Positions 25,545-34,203 of a stretch of DNA of 64,000 bases are shown here, piece by piece (the first letter of the stretch is position 1; each line of letters starts with the position of its first letter). Source of the DNA: Streptomyces sp. NBC_01264 (GTDB taxonomy: Bacteria > Actinomycetota > Actinomycetes > Streptomycetales > Streptomycetaceae). The notes under the pieces were generated by a model. It ran no database searches. It saw only the letters and a program-made list of their open reading frames with translations, and was not told the origin of the DNA. The DNA is taken from the NCBI RefSeq assembly GCF_026340675.1, contig NZ_JAPEOX010000005.1, positions 62,001 through 126,000 on the forward strand, read 5' to 3'. The translations under genes and the position numbers were made by a program.

Positions 25545-26789
25545 TCAGTCTCCTGTGTGTGCATCGAGGAGCTTCTCTAGGAGGACTGCCAGCTGCTCCC
25601 GGTCCATCTTCTGAAAGAGGAGCTGCGCTACGGCCTCGCCGTCATGCCACGGGACCCGGGGCAGTGCTCGGACGTCGACGAGGAAACCGGCGTCCTCCGC
25701 CTCCGCATCGGCTGGCACCTCGACTTCGCCAGTTGCGGCGAGTGCTGTCTGCACTTCTGCCGCCTGGCGCGGCACGACATTCGGCGGGGTTTCATTTGTG
25801 GGGGGTCGTGGAGCCGTCGCGGTCGCAGTGGAGCCTTCGGGCTGCTTGATGGAAGTCGTGGGCGATGAAGCCGATCCTTTTACCGCGGTCAAAGGATCGA
25901 GGGTTGAAGTGCCTGCCGCGACCGGCTGCTCGCTGCTGGGCGAGGGGGAGGGCAGAGCCACCGCGACGTGGGGGGCGGCAGGCGCCGACGCCGATTCGGC
26001 CGCCGCCTGCAGGATGGCGTGCTGCTTTTCCTTGACCTGAGCTTCCTTCTCCTTGGTTGACCGCAGCAGGGCGAGAAGCTCATCGGCCTTGAGGGACGGG
26101 TCGTCCTTGAGTGCGCGGGCCAGTGCCCGCCCGTCACGTTCAGGCATGTCCCCCGAACTGAGCATGGCCTGGATCTCGTCTGGGAGTTCCAGCAGGGCCA
26201 GCTGATGTGTGATCCAGGCGGGCGACTTGCCAAGGCGCTCGGCAGCGCGAGACTTCGAACCGAACTCCTTGGCCTCGGCGCAGATCGCTACCAGCTGGGC
26301 GACGCCGCGAGCCCGCTCGACAACATCGAAGTCTTCACGCTCGAGATTCTCCGCCAGGAGGTGGTCGATGAAGTCCTCGCGAGTCCGGGCCAGCTCGTCA
26401 CGTACGACAAAGTCGAGGCCTTCGAGCCCTACGTGGGCGGCGCTTCGGTACCGCCGCTCCCCGTTGATCAGGACGTACTCGGCCGCCCCGATGGCAGCTT
26501 CGTGGTCGGGCCACAGTGCGAGGTAGGCCGACCGGGACACTGCGACGCATGCCGCCAGCTGAGCCTGGCGCAGCTCTTCTCCGAACCGGGTGAGCTCTTC
26601 GGCGGTACCGAAGTTCCGGCGGGGGTTGAGCGGCGTGGGGGAGACCTGGTCGAGCCTGAACCTGGCTAGCTCGTACACGGGGATCTCCCCCTGCGCCATG
26701 GCTTTGGCGCGGCCGCGTTCGCTGCGCTCGCTCGGCCGGCGTGCGCTGGAGAACGAGGCGCCGCTGCCCAGAAGATCCTTCTTGCTCAT
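25545..26789 (-). CDS. parB: ParB-family partition protein
   Basis: 414 residues; the start at 26789 (MSKKDLLGSGASF) is chosen because its ATGA overlaps the parA stop. The ParB/Srx N-terminal domain has YVLINGERRYRSA (the GERR CTP/arm motif, about residues 130-140) and ENLEREDFDVVERA. The DNA-binding HTH is SKSRAAERLGKSPAWITHQL. A long Pro/Ala/Ser-rich linker precedes a C-terminal domain (WHDGEAVAQLLFQKMDREQL). It binds parS and works with ParA in plasmid segregation. A parS-like site lies inside its own linker codons (25872-25899). Confidence 0.9.
   Translation of the reverse strand: MSKKDLLGSGASFSSARRPSERSERGRAKAMAQGEIPVYELARFRLDQVSPTPLNPRRNFGTAEELTRFGEELRQAQLAACVAVSRSAYLALWPDHEAAIGAAEYVLINGERRYRSAAHVGLEGLDFVVRDELARTREDFIDHLLAENLEREDFDVVERARGVAQLVAICAEAKEFGSKSRAAERLGKSPAWITHQLALLELPDEIQAMLSSGDMPERDGRALARALKDDPSLKADELLALLRSTKEKEAQVKEKQHAILQAAAESASAPAAPHVAVALPSPSPSSEQPVAAGTSTLDPLTAVKGSASSPTTSIKQPEGSTATATAPRPPTNETPPNVVPRQAAEVQTALAATGEVEVPADAEAEDAGFLVDVRALPRVPWHDGEAVAQLLFQKMDREQLAVLLEKLLDAHTGD
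25872..25899. promoter_or_regulatory. parS: parS-like site 4 inside parB
   Basis: Same 28-bp symmetry as site 3 with one mismatch (TTTTACCGCGGTCAAA). It is read in the parB frame as PLTAVKG. Confidence 0.65.
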
Positions 26790-27937
26790 TTGGTCAGCGC
26801 CTTCTTGAGATCGCGCATGGAGATGGCCTGCTCGCATTCCGGTGCGTACTCGAGGAGGGGGCGCTTGAGGCGGACGGCCTCGCGCTGTTCCTTCAGGTCG
26901 GAGATGACTACGAGGACGGGAGGCCGATCGAAGGCCCTCCACTGTTCCAGGGACGAGGTGGCGATGAAGCCCTTGCGGGAGTCGTACAGGTTCACGACGA
27001 AGCCGAGCTGAGTGATCGTGACATCGAGGTCGTCCTCCATGTCCTCGATCTGCTCCAGGAGCATGTCATAGGCATCGGCGGACGTGTCTTCGGCCTGGAC
27101 GATGACGGCCAACCCAGAAGCCTGTGGGTCCTCGCCGTCGCGCGTACGTCCGTAGTACAGGGCGGTGTCCATCGTGTAGCCCAGGCTCGGAGGACAGTCG
27201 ATCACGAGGTAGTCGAACTGCTTTTCCAACTCCTCAAGTGCCTTCTCCAGCGCCGTCTCCTTGACCCGGACGTTGCGGGTGGTGGCGAGCTTGGCATCGA
27301 GGAGAAAGGCGTCCTTGCAGGCAGGGAGCAGGAAGAGACGTCCCAGGAACGCGTCGTACTCGATGGGAATGAGGAGGTCTGAGAGGTCTCCCTCTGCCTC
27401 GCCCAGCATGAACTTGGCCAGGCTCGGCTCCTTGATGCCAAGGGGCGTGTGACCCAGATGCCTGGTGAGGTGGCCCTGCGGGTCGAAGTCGATGACGCAT
27501 ACGCGGGCGCCGGCCTCAGCAAGTGCCTGGGCAAGGCCGTTGCTGACGGCGCTCTTGCCGACACCGCCCTTCTGGTTGCATACGACGAGTCTGCGGACTT
27601 GTGCGGGGCGGATGAGTGTCGGCATCTGGTGGTTGTCGAGCCAGAGTCGGATCGACTGGGCCAGGCCCTGGGTGTAGGGGACGGAGCGGGCCTTGCAGTC
27701 TTTCTTGAACTCGTCGTAGAGCCCTGTGGGGAGGTAGGTGGAGAACGACTGGCCGCCCGTGGTGTCGACGGCCACGGCGGCATCCGGATTGCTCCGCCAT
27801 GCGTGGATGCCTTCGGTAACGGCGTCCTGAATGCCCACGCTGAGCTGGGCTGCACGGACTTTGAGTTCCTGACGCAGGGCCAGAGGCAGCTTCGCGACTA
27901 CCTTTTCCCTGTCTGAAGGGTCGTATGGGGCGGTCAT
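26786..27937 (-). CDS. parA: ParA-family partition ATPase
   Basis: 383 residues from ATG 27937, supported by AAGGTAA upstream. The deviant Walker A motif is NQKGGVGKS (residues 121-129), the A' motif is CVIDFDPQGHLT and Walker B is YLVIDCPPS. The ATPase drives segregation with ParB, which is translationally coupled by a 4-bp overlap. The N-terminal ~105 residues are unusual: two successive segments (KLPLALRQELKVRAAQLSVG and TYLPTGLYDEFKKDCKARSV) look like ribbon-helix-helix units and could serve in operator binding and autoregulation. Confidence 0.92.
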   Translation of the reverse strand: MTAPYDPSDREKVVAKLPLALRQELKVRAAQLSVGIQDAVTEGIHAWRSNPDAAVAVDTTGGQSFSTYLPTGLYDEFKKDCKARSVPYTQGLAQSIRLWLDNHQMPTLIRPAQVRRLVVCNQKGGVGKSAVSNGLAQALAEAGARVCVIDFDPQGHLTRHLGHTPLGIKEPSLAKFMLGEAEGDLSDLLIPIEYDAFLGRLFLLPACKDAFLLDAKLATTRNVRVKETALEKALEELEKQFDYLVIDCPPSLGYTMDTALYYGRTRDGEDPQASGLAVIVQAEDTSADAYDMLLEQIEDMEDDLDVTITQLGFVVNLYDSRKGFIATSSLEQWRAFDRPPVLVVISDLKEQREAVRLKRPLLEYAPECEQAISMRDLKKALTK

Positions 27938-28219
27938 GCGAGTTACCTTACTTGCTTCAGCGGGCACGGGAGGCGGTACACGCTGAGCTTTTCGCCCGAA
28001 CTGAGGCATTCAAGTCTCTAAGAGGTTGCCCGTGCGACTTGAAGTCGTGCCTCCTGAGGCAAACGACTGCCCTGCGAACTGATGCAGTGGCCGAGCCCGG
28101 ACGGGGGCCGCGTCCGCCGGACTCCCGCGGCCGACAACGAACCCTTGCCGTTTGACCCTTCACGGACGCCAGGGTCACTCAGTCTCGACGTCGGCCGGGC
28201 GCCGGTGCCCGCAGTCGAT

Positions 28220-28489
28220 CTAGTTGCCGGCGACATCCGTGACATAACTGTGGACGCCGTTGAAATGCACGGTTACAGAACCTGGCCGGTAGTCCACCTG
28301 GAAGGGCTCGTTGCCGAGCGTCGTCCCCGGCCAGGGATCGCCTTCGGAGGAGCCGACCGTCCAGACGACAAAGGTCTCACCGGGACGGAGCCAGTGGTCA
28401 CTCCCGTAGCACTCCAGGACCAACTCCAACAGCTCGGCACTGTTGTTCCGAACCTGTAGCCGTGCCACCTGCGCCGCCTGTGCTGTCAC
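28220..28489 (-). CDS. Small conserved hypothetical protein
   Basis: 89 residues: RLQVRNNSAELLELVLECYG, HWLRPGETFVVWTV, VTVHFNGVHSYVTD. The pattern resembles small beta-rich Streptomyces proteins of unknown function. It reads away from IS6 and towards parA, after a 210-bp gap with no feature seen. Confidence 0.6.
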   Translation of the reverse strand: MTAQAAQVARLQVRNNSAELLELVLECYGSDHWLRPGETFVVWTVGSSEGDPWPGTTLGNEPFQVDYRPGSVTVHFNGVHSYVTDVAGN

Positions 28490-28627
28490 TGTTCCTCCAT
28501 CACCAACAGACCCTCCTGCCCCAGCAGAGTACGCAAGTGACTCCTCAGCGGAACCGGCGAACCTTTCCGGTCACAGCACTAGCGGGCGATGAGGTCGTTT
28601 GGTTCGGTGGCAACGAGCTCGTGTACC

Positions 28628-29491
28628 GGTGCTGTCACGTTGTCCGGGCGTCTGGGATGATCTTCGGGTTGGGGTCTTCCGGGGTGGGGTGGGGCTCGTG
28701 TCGTCTGTGGTGCCGTCGTACAAGAATCACCGCTACCCGGCCGAGATCATCGCGCACTGCGTGTGGCTGTACTTCCGTTTCCCGCTCTCCTTCCGTGAGG
28801 TGGAGGAGATGATGCTCGAGCGGGGCGTGGTCGTCTCCTACGAGACGGTGCGCCGCTGGTGTCGGAAGTTCGGCCAGACCTACGCGAACGCGCTGCGCCG
28901 ACGGCGCCCGCAGCCCGGCGACAAGTGGCACCTCGACGAGGTCTTTATCAAGGTCAACGGGGTGCAGAAGTACTTGTGGCGGGCCGTCGACGCCGACGGC
29001 AACGTTCTGGACATCCTGGTCCAGAACCGGCGTGACAAGGCCGCGGCCAGGCGTTTCTTCCGCCGGCTCCTCACCACCACCGGGCAGGTGCCCCGGGTGG
29101 TCGTCACCGACAAGCTCCGCTCGTACGGGGCCGCGCACCGTGAGGTGATGCCCTCGGTCGAGCACCGCTCCCACAAGGGCCTGAACAACCGGGCGGAGAA
29201 CTCCCACCAGCCAACGAGGCAGCGGGAACGGGCGATGAAAGGATTCCGCAGCCCGGGCGGGGCGCAAAGGTTCCTGTCTGCGTTCACCGGGATCTCACCC
29301 CACTTCCGGCCCCACCGGCATCTGATGACCGCCGGCCGCCACCGCTTCGAGATGATGATCCGCTTCACCGTCTGGAACCAGGTCACCGGCAGCACGAGCC
29401 TGCTGGCCGCGGCCTGAACCAGCCCCGTCCAGGCCCTGGCACACCCTGACGCACCATCAAACGATCATGCCGCCGACAACGTGACAATGCC
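28628..29491 (+). mobile_element. IS6-family element, complete (864 bp)
   Basis: From GGTGCTGTCACGTTGTCCG at 28628 to CGTGACAATGCC at 29491, with an intact transposase. It truncates an IS630 gene on its right; flanks do not match. Confidence 0.9.
28698..29417 (+). CDS. IS6 family transposase
   Basis: 239 residues from GTG 28698 with the full DDE set (DKWHLDEVFIKVNG, VVVTDKLRSYG, NNRAENSHQ). Its C-terminal region (VWNQVTGSTSLLAAA) is shared with the copies at 47.7 and 58.1 kb, marking a subgroup. Confidence 0.92.
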   Translation: MSSVVPSYKNHRYPAEIIAHCVWLYFRFPLSFREVEEMMLERGVVVSYETVRRWCRKFGQTYANALRRRRPQPGDKWHLDEVFIKVNGVQKYLWRAVDADGNVLDILVQNRRDKAAARRFFRRLLTTTGQVPRVVVTDKLRSYGAAHREVMPSVEHRSHKGLNNRAENSHQPTRQRERAMKGFRSPGGAQRFLSAFTGISPHFRPHRHLMTAGRHRFEMMIRFTVWNQVTGSTSLLAAA

Positions 29492-29897
29492 GTGTCACCG
29501 CCTACGGACCCATCCCGCGGGCAAGGGAACACGTCGCAGCATGAGCGAGCGGGACTTCATCGCGCTCGTCGACGGAGTCCACCAGCTGGTCAGGGCACCG
29601 ATCGTGCTGGTCTGGGACCGGCTGAACACCCACGTCTCCCGCAGGATGCGCGACTTCGTCGCCGAGCGTGAATGGCTGACCGTGTTCCTGTTGCCCGCCT
29701 ACTCACCCGAACTCAACCCAGTCGAGTGGGTATGGGCCCACGTCAAACGCAGCCTCGCCAACCTCGCCGTCATGGCCCTCGACCGCCTCGAAGCCCTCGT
29801 CCGCAACCGCCTCAAACGCCTTCAATACCGGCCCCACACCCTCGACGGCTTCATAGCCGGCACCGGCCTGACCCTCGACGCACCACCCTCACCCTGA
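29492..29897 (+). pseudogene. IS630 family transposase, C-terminal fragment
   Basis: Encodes MSERDFIALVDGVHQLV, VLVWDRLNTHVSRRM (second catalytic Asp) and LLPAYSPELNPVEWVWAHVK (Asn-Pro-x-Glu end of the DDE triad), stop at 29897. The 5' part was removed by the IS6 ending at 29491. The IS630 end (GAAGTCAG) is followed by TA and then ACGTGACAGTGCC (to 29930), so it had inserted at a TA inside an IS6-like terminal repeat. Confidence 0.85.
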
Positions 29898-30119
29898 AAA
29901 GCCGAAGTCAGTAACGTGACAGTGCCTCGTTAACCCGTCCTGCTCTTCCCACTGGAGTCCTTCGGCGGGTCGCGGTTGCCCGGCGGGGGTGGCGTCGCAT
30001 CCTGTGCCGGGCGGTCCCGGACGGGGCGGTCCGGGCGCCGAAGCACCCTTCCGCGGTGGTGCCCCTGGGATGCGGCCGCCCTGGTACGCAGGTGCCTGCG
30101 GCCCGGAGGGAGCCAAGTG

Positions 30120-31040
30120 ATGGAGCAAGGTGTCCAGTTCGAGACGGCACTCCGCCGTCGCCGAAAGACCCGAGTACGGGCCTCGATGGTGGTAGCTGCG
30201 CTCGCCCTGGCGGTGGGCACCGTGCCCGCGCATGCCGCCACCATGGAATCGGCGGGGCACACATCCGAACAGCCCGGGGCCGGAGCTTCGTCTGTCTTCA
30301 TCGCCGACACGTTCAACGACCGCGTACTCGCGGTGGACCCCGACGGGACCCACGAGCACGCGGTGGGCGGCCGGGACCTCGACCTCCCCTACGGGGTGGC
30401 TCTCGACAGCCAACACAACCTCTACATCGCCGATAGCCGACACAACCGCGTGATCAAAAGGTCCCAGGACGGCCGCCGTACCACAACCGTGGGCAGCGGA
30501 CTGGAGTACCCCTATGGCGTCGCCGTCGACGGTTCGGGCAACGTCTTCATCGCCGACACCGGCCACGGCCGAGTGGTGAAAGTAGCGCCCGGCGGCAAGC
30601 AGACGGTCGTCGTGGGAGGTCTGAGCAATCCTACCTCTGTCGCCCTCGACCAGGCCGGCAACGTCTACGCCAACGACCCGTACAACAACCGCGTCGTCAA
30701 GATCCCGCCAGGTGGCGGCCCTGTAGCCACTGTCCCGGTCACCGGACTTGCCGACCCCGGTGGTGTGGCGGTTTGTCCCGATGGCGACCTCCTGGTGGCG
30801 GACCCCTACAACTCCGCGGTACGCCGTGTTCCGAGCGGGGGCGGGGCCCAGAGCACGGTGGGCACAGGGCTGCAATTCCCCACCGGGGTGGCGGTCACCC
30901 CCGACTGCGACGTATACATCGCTGACTTCAACCAGAACAAAGTGTTCCGCGTGGACGCGAACAGCGGGGAGCAGACCTCCGTCGGATCTGGGTTGTGGGC
31001 GCCCTACGCGGTCGCCGTCGCCTCCGGCCCCACGACCTGA
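30120..31040 (+). CDS. Secreted NHL-repeat beta-propeller protein
   Basis: 306 residues from ATG 30120 with GGAGG 10-15 bp upstream. The signal peptide ends near AHAAT (about residue 40). Six NHL-type repeats follow (VFIADTFNDRVLAVDPDG, LYIADSRHNRVIK, VFIADTGHGRVVK, VYANDPYNNRVVK, LLVADPYNSAVRR, VYIADFNQNKVFR), each with a YGVAVD-like start, giving one propeller. NHL propellers usually bind ligands or proteins; no catalytic site is evident. It is followed after 40 bp by a secreted hydrolase, possibly in one transcript. Confidence 0.8.
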   Translation: MEQGVQFETALRRRRKTRVRASMVVAALALAVGTVPAHAATMESAGHTSEQPGAGASSVFIADTFNDRVLAVDPDGTHEHAVGGRDLDLPYGVALDSQHNLYIADSRHNRVIKRSQDGRRTTTVGSGLEYPYGVAVDGSGNVFIADTGHGRVVKVAPGGKQTVVVGGLSNPTSVALDQAGNVYANDPYNNRVVKIPPGGGPVATVPVTGLADPGGVAVCPDGDLLVADPYNSAVRRVPSGGGAQSTVGTGLQFPTGVAVTPDCDVYIADFNQNKVFRVDANSGEQTSVGSGLWAPYAVAVASGPTT

Positions 31041-31080
31041 CGCCGACCGCTCTCCCCCGCCGCAAAGGAACCCCCATCCC

Positions 31081-32067
31081 ATGCCCCAGTTCACGCCCAC
31101 CCACACGGTCAAGGCACTGGCCGCACTGCTGACCTCGTCCGTGGCCCTCACCGCCCTCGCCCCCGCCACTGCCCATGCGACACCGACGACGCGATCCGCC
31201 CCGTCGGCCAGTCAGTCACAGAGCTCCCGCTACTGCACGGCCAAGGGCCACCAAGAGCTCGCCGACCGTCTCAACCACGACATCGCCAAAGCCCTCGCAG
31301 GACGCAAGTCCACCGTCTCCTTCACCGTGTGGGACAAGGAGTCGGGGCTGTCGTGCGCCTTCCGGCCCAACGTGCACTACGACGCCGCCAGCATCGTGAA
31401 GGTAACCATCATGACCGCCACGCTGCTCCGGGCCCAGGAGGAGCAACGACCCCTGGCCACGTGGGAGGAGAGCAGCCTGAAGTCCATGATCACCCAGTCT
31501 GACAACCAGGCGGCCACCGATCTGTACACCAGCCTCGGTGCGCCGTTCATCCAATACACGCTGCGCAGGTCCGGGATGAACGACACCACCCTGGACCCCG
31601 AGGGAAACTGGGGCCTCACCCAGGTGACCGCCCACGACGAGATGCGTCAGCTCGACGTCTACACCGTCAACGGTGCCGTGCTCTCCCCGCAGAACAAGGC
31701 CTACGGGTTGCGACTGATGAGCGAAGTCGAGCCCTCGCAGCGCTGGGGCACCCCGTTCGGTGCGCCTCCGGGCGTCAAGGTCCACGTCAAGAACGGCTGG
31801 CTGCAGCGCGTCACGCGCGGCTGGCGCGTGCACAGCCTCGGAATCTTCACAGAACCGGGTGACCTCTACCAGATGGCGGTCCTGACCGACGAGGACCCCA
31901 CGATGTCGTACGGGATCGGCACGATCCAGCGGATCGCCTGGCACGTGAACCGCGACCTCGCGGAGTTCCGTGACGACCCGGCCACGGCCGTCCCGCCGTA
32001 CGAGCCCGACTACCAGGGCAGCGAGATCGGCGACGGAACGGCGGACCCGCGCTACCGCGTCTCGTAG
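31081..32067 (+). CDS. Secreted class A beta-lactamase-like serine hydrolase
   Basis: 328 residues with signal peptide (about 1-33, ending AHATP). The active-site motifs of the penicillin-recognising fold are present: SIVK at 104-107, SDN at 140-142, and KNG at 237-239 in place of KTG. The class A Glu (ExxLN) is not obvious, so this may be a DD-peptidase-like or esterase-like member rather than a true beta-lactamase. It lies directly after the NHL protein, and a strong terminator follows. Confidence 0.78.
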   Translation: MPQFTPTHTVKALAALLTSSVALTALAPATAHATPTTRSAPSASQSQSSRYCTAKGHQELADRLNHDIAKALAGRKSTVSFTVWDKESGLSCAFRPNVHYDAASIVKVTIMTATLLRAQEEQRPLATWEESSLKSMITQSDNQAATDLYTSLGAPFIQYTLRRSGMNDTTLDPEGNWGLTQVTAHDEMRQLDVYTVNGAVLSPQNKAYGLRLMSEVEPSQRWGTPFGAPPGVKVHVKNGWLQRVTRGWRVHSLGIFTEPGDLYQMAVLTDEDPTMSYGIGTIQRIAWHVNRDLAEFRDDPATAVPPYEPDYQGSEIGDGTADPRYRVS

Positions 32068-32074
32068 CCCACGC

Positions 32075-32123
32075 CCCGGCGCCGGTGTGCCTCACGCACG
32101 AAGTGCGGCACACCGGCGCCGGG
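32075..32123 (+). terminator. Strong terminator hairpin
   Basis: A 17-bp perfect stem (32075-32091 with 32107-32123) around a 15-nt loop, 8 bp after the serine hydrolase stop. Confidence 0.8.
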
Positions 32124-32124
32124 C

Positions 32125-32196
32125 GGCACTGTCACGTTATCGACGCGTGGCGTAGGCATGCCGTGTGCACGACATTTTTCATAATGTGACAGTGCC
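32125..32196. mobile_element. 72-bp MITE-like element with IS6-type ends
   Basis: GGCACTGTCACGTTAT at 32125 and its inverse ATAATGTGACAGTGCC at 32196 bound 72 bp with no coding capacity. The ends match those recognised on IS6 copies; it is either a non-autonomous miniature element or the residue of an internal deletion. Confidence 0.6.
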
Positions 32197-32412
32197 CTTG
32201 GGCGCTCATAGCCCTGCTGTGCGGCATCGGTTTCCTCCTGGCGCTCCTGGCCGGAGTCATCTCCGCCCGCCCTTCCCCACTCGACCGCGTCCCACTGGAC
32301 CGACCGGCTCCGCCGCGGCGCCGCTTGCGCCGGCATCGTCCCGACCCTCTACATCGCACTCGTCGGCATGGTCGTGGGCCTGGTTGTCCTCCTCGGAGTG
32401 CACAGCACCTGA
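32197..32412 (+). pseudogene. Small membrane protein remnant (frameshifted)
   Basis: Two hydrophobic segments in different frames: ALIALLCGIGFLLALLAGVI, then after a shift IVPTLYIALVGMVVGLVVLL, stop at 32412. This looks like a two-helix membrane protein with a lost start and a frameshift. Confidence 0.4.
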
Positions 32413-32440
32413 CGCCCCAGCCCGAAGTCGAAGGCCCGCA

Positions 32441-32488
32441 CCACGAGAAGACCCCCGTACGCAGTGGCGTACGGGGGTCTTCTCGTGG
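32441..32488. terminator. Bidirectional terminator hairpin
   Basis: A perfect 22-bp stem (32441-32462 with 32467-32488) and 4-nt loop AGTG lie between the membrane-protein remnant and the convergent parB fragment. Confidence 0.85.
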
Positions 32489-32496
32489 AACTTTGG

Positions 32497-32909
32497 TCAG
32501 CCTGCCGGAACGGCCTCTTGGCTCTCAGCGTGCCTGTTCAGTACGGCAAGCATCTTGGCGAACTCCGTCGACGGCATCTTGCGGATCAAGTGACCGGCCG
32601 CTTCGGCACCGTCCGTGTACGGGAACATCGTGAGCTTGGGCGGCGTCAGGCCCTCTGCTTCGCTGGTGTCGTCGCCCGGGTGTGCCTGCCCGGGTACGGC
32701 TGCCACACGCTCCGGCCGCTTTGCAGCAGGCGCTTTGGCGGCCTTTCGGACGGCCGACCGCTCGGCGAAGGCCGCAGTGAGCTGCTCCTGTTCGCCCCAC
32801 CACCACACCAACTGCTCCGCGCTGCTCCACCCTAGGTCTCGTGCCAGCTTGCCCAGAGAGCGTGCCGCGTCGACCGGCATGACCTTGGCCTTCACCAGGT
32901 CCTGGGGCC
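32497..32909 (-). pseudogene. ParB-like C-terminal fragment
   Basis: 137 codons from the IS3 boundary to a stop at 32497: KVMPVDAARSLGKLARDLGW, Ala/Lys/Pro-rich linker, then FPYTDGAEAAGHLIRKMPST and FAKMLAVLNRH. The last block parallels the C-terminus of ParB at 25.5 kb. The 5' part is lost to the IS3 insertion and does not reappear on the other side, so a second partition locus was destroyed here. Confidence 0.5.
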
Positions 32910-32933
32910 TTGACCCCGAATCCTGAACACGGG

Positions 32934-33836
32934 TTATGCGGCTGGTGTCAGCGTAGTTGGTGTGAGGTGGAGGGCGTTTTCGAAGGCGATCGGTGATCGT
33001 TGTCCGAGGCGGGAGTGTCGGCGTCGGGTGTTGTATCGGGTCAGCCATCGGAAGGCGTCGAGTCGGGCTTCGCACTCGTCTGGCCAGCTCTTTCGTCCCT
33101 GCAGGGTTTCGCGTTTGAAGGTCGCGTTGAAGGACTCGGCGAGTGCGTTGTCCGCGCTGGACCCGACCGCGCTCATGCTTCGCCGGACCCCTGCTGACCT
33201 GCAGGCTTCGGCGAATGCCCTGCTCGTGTACTGGGCTCCGTGGTCGGTGTGCATGATCGATCCGGCAAGGCTGCCGCGCGTGCGGATCGCTGCGGCCAGG
33301 GCGTCGGTGACGAGGTCCGCGCGCATGTGGCCGGCGATCGCCCAGCCGGCCAACCGGCTCGAGGCGAGGTCGATGACGGTCGCCAGGTAGCAGAACTTCC
33401 CGCCGTCGATGGGCAGGTAGGTGATGTCGCCGACGTACTTCGTGTTCGGGATTTCGGCGGTGAAGTCGCGGCCGATCAGGTCCGGCGCCTTGGCCGCGGT
33501 CGGGTCGGGGACGGTGGTGCGGTGCCGGCGGCGCAACCGGACTCCTTCGATCCCGGACGCCCGCATGAGTCTGGCGACCCGCTTGTGGTTCACCGCTTCT
33601 CCGCTCGTCTCGCGGAGCTCGGCGGTGATCCTCGGGGCTCCGTAAGTGCCGTCCGATTCCTTGTGCACGGCCCGTATCCGGACGGTGAGCCTCGCGTCGG
33701 CTGCCTGCCGGGCGGCCCGGCCCGTGGCTGTCCGGCGCCAGTAGTAGAAGCTCGAGCGGCTGACACCAAGGATGCTGCAGAGCCGCTTCACGCCGTAGCG
33801 GCGCTGATGGTCGGCGACGCACTGGAAGCGGTTCAC
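32934..33836 (-). CDS. IS3 family transposase OrfB
   Basis: 300 residues: HTH_21 region (HKESDGTYGAPRITAELR), then DDE core with D in YVGDITYLPIDG, D in MHTDHGAQYTS and E in NALAESFNATFKRE. The start overlaps the orfA stop by 4 bp. Intact. A fragment of a second copy lies at 50404..50549. Confidence 0.92.
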   Translation of the reverse strand: MNRFQCVADHQRRYGVKRLCSILGVSRSSFYYWRRTATGRAARQAADARLTVRIRAVHKESDGTYGAPRITAELRETSGEAVNHKRVARLMRASGIEGVRLRRRHRTTVPDPTAAKAPDLIGRDFTAEIPNTKYVGDITYLPIDGGKFCYLATVIDLASSRLAGWAIAGHMRADLVTDALAAAIRTRGSLAGSIMHTDHGAQYTSRAFAEACRSAGVRRSMSAVGSSADNALAESFNATFKRETLQGRKSWPDECEARLDAFRWLTRYNTRRRHSRLGQRSPIAFENALHLTPTTLTPAA

Positions 33837-34138
33837 CAGCGCGTCTCCCCGGCGAAATACTTCGCCGCTTTCCGCAGGATCTCGCGTTCCTCTTCCAGCT
33901 CACGGACCTTCTTCCGCAGAGCTGCGTTCTCTGCCTCCAGCGGGGCCGGCGGCTGGGCCGGTTCCTGCGTCCGGCGTCCGCGGGGCCGACTCGCTCCGGC
34001 CGCCCGGACCCAGTTCCGCAGCGTCTCCGGGTTGATCCCCAGATCGGCGGCGACCGACGTTATCGTCGCCTCCGGCCGCGACTCGTACAGCGCGACCGCG
34101 TCCGCCTTGAACTCCGGCGGGTAGTTCTTCATGACCAC
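33833..34138 (-). CDS. IS3 family transposase OrfA
   Basis: 101 residues: YPPEFKADAVALYESRPEA, HTH SVAADLGINPETLRNWV, and coiled coil AENAALRKKVRELEEEREIL. Intact, coupled to orfB. Confidence 0.92.
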   Translation of the reverse strand: MVMKNYPPEFKADAVALYESRPEATITSVAADLGINPETLRNWVRAAGASRPRGRRTQEPAQPPAPLEAENAALRKKVRELEEEREILRKAAKYFAGETRW

Positions 34139-34203
34139 GAGATGTCCGTTCTCAGATCCTCAGGATCCAGTGTCTCGTGTGTGCAAAATCAGGGGTCAAG
34201 GCC

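Larger units (their letters stand above)
32910..34199 (-). mobile_element. IS3-family element, complete (1,290 bp)
   Basis: Inverted ends are TTGACCCCGAATCCTGAACAC (left, first 20 bases) and the inverse of TTGACCCCTGATTTTG (right). GGCC (32906-32909 and 34200-34203) is a possible 4-bp target duplication. Confidence 0.85.
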
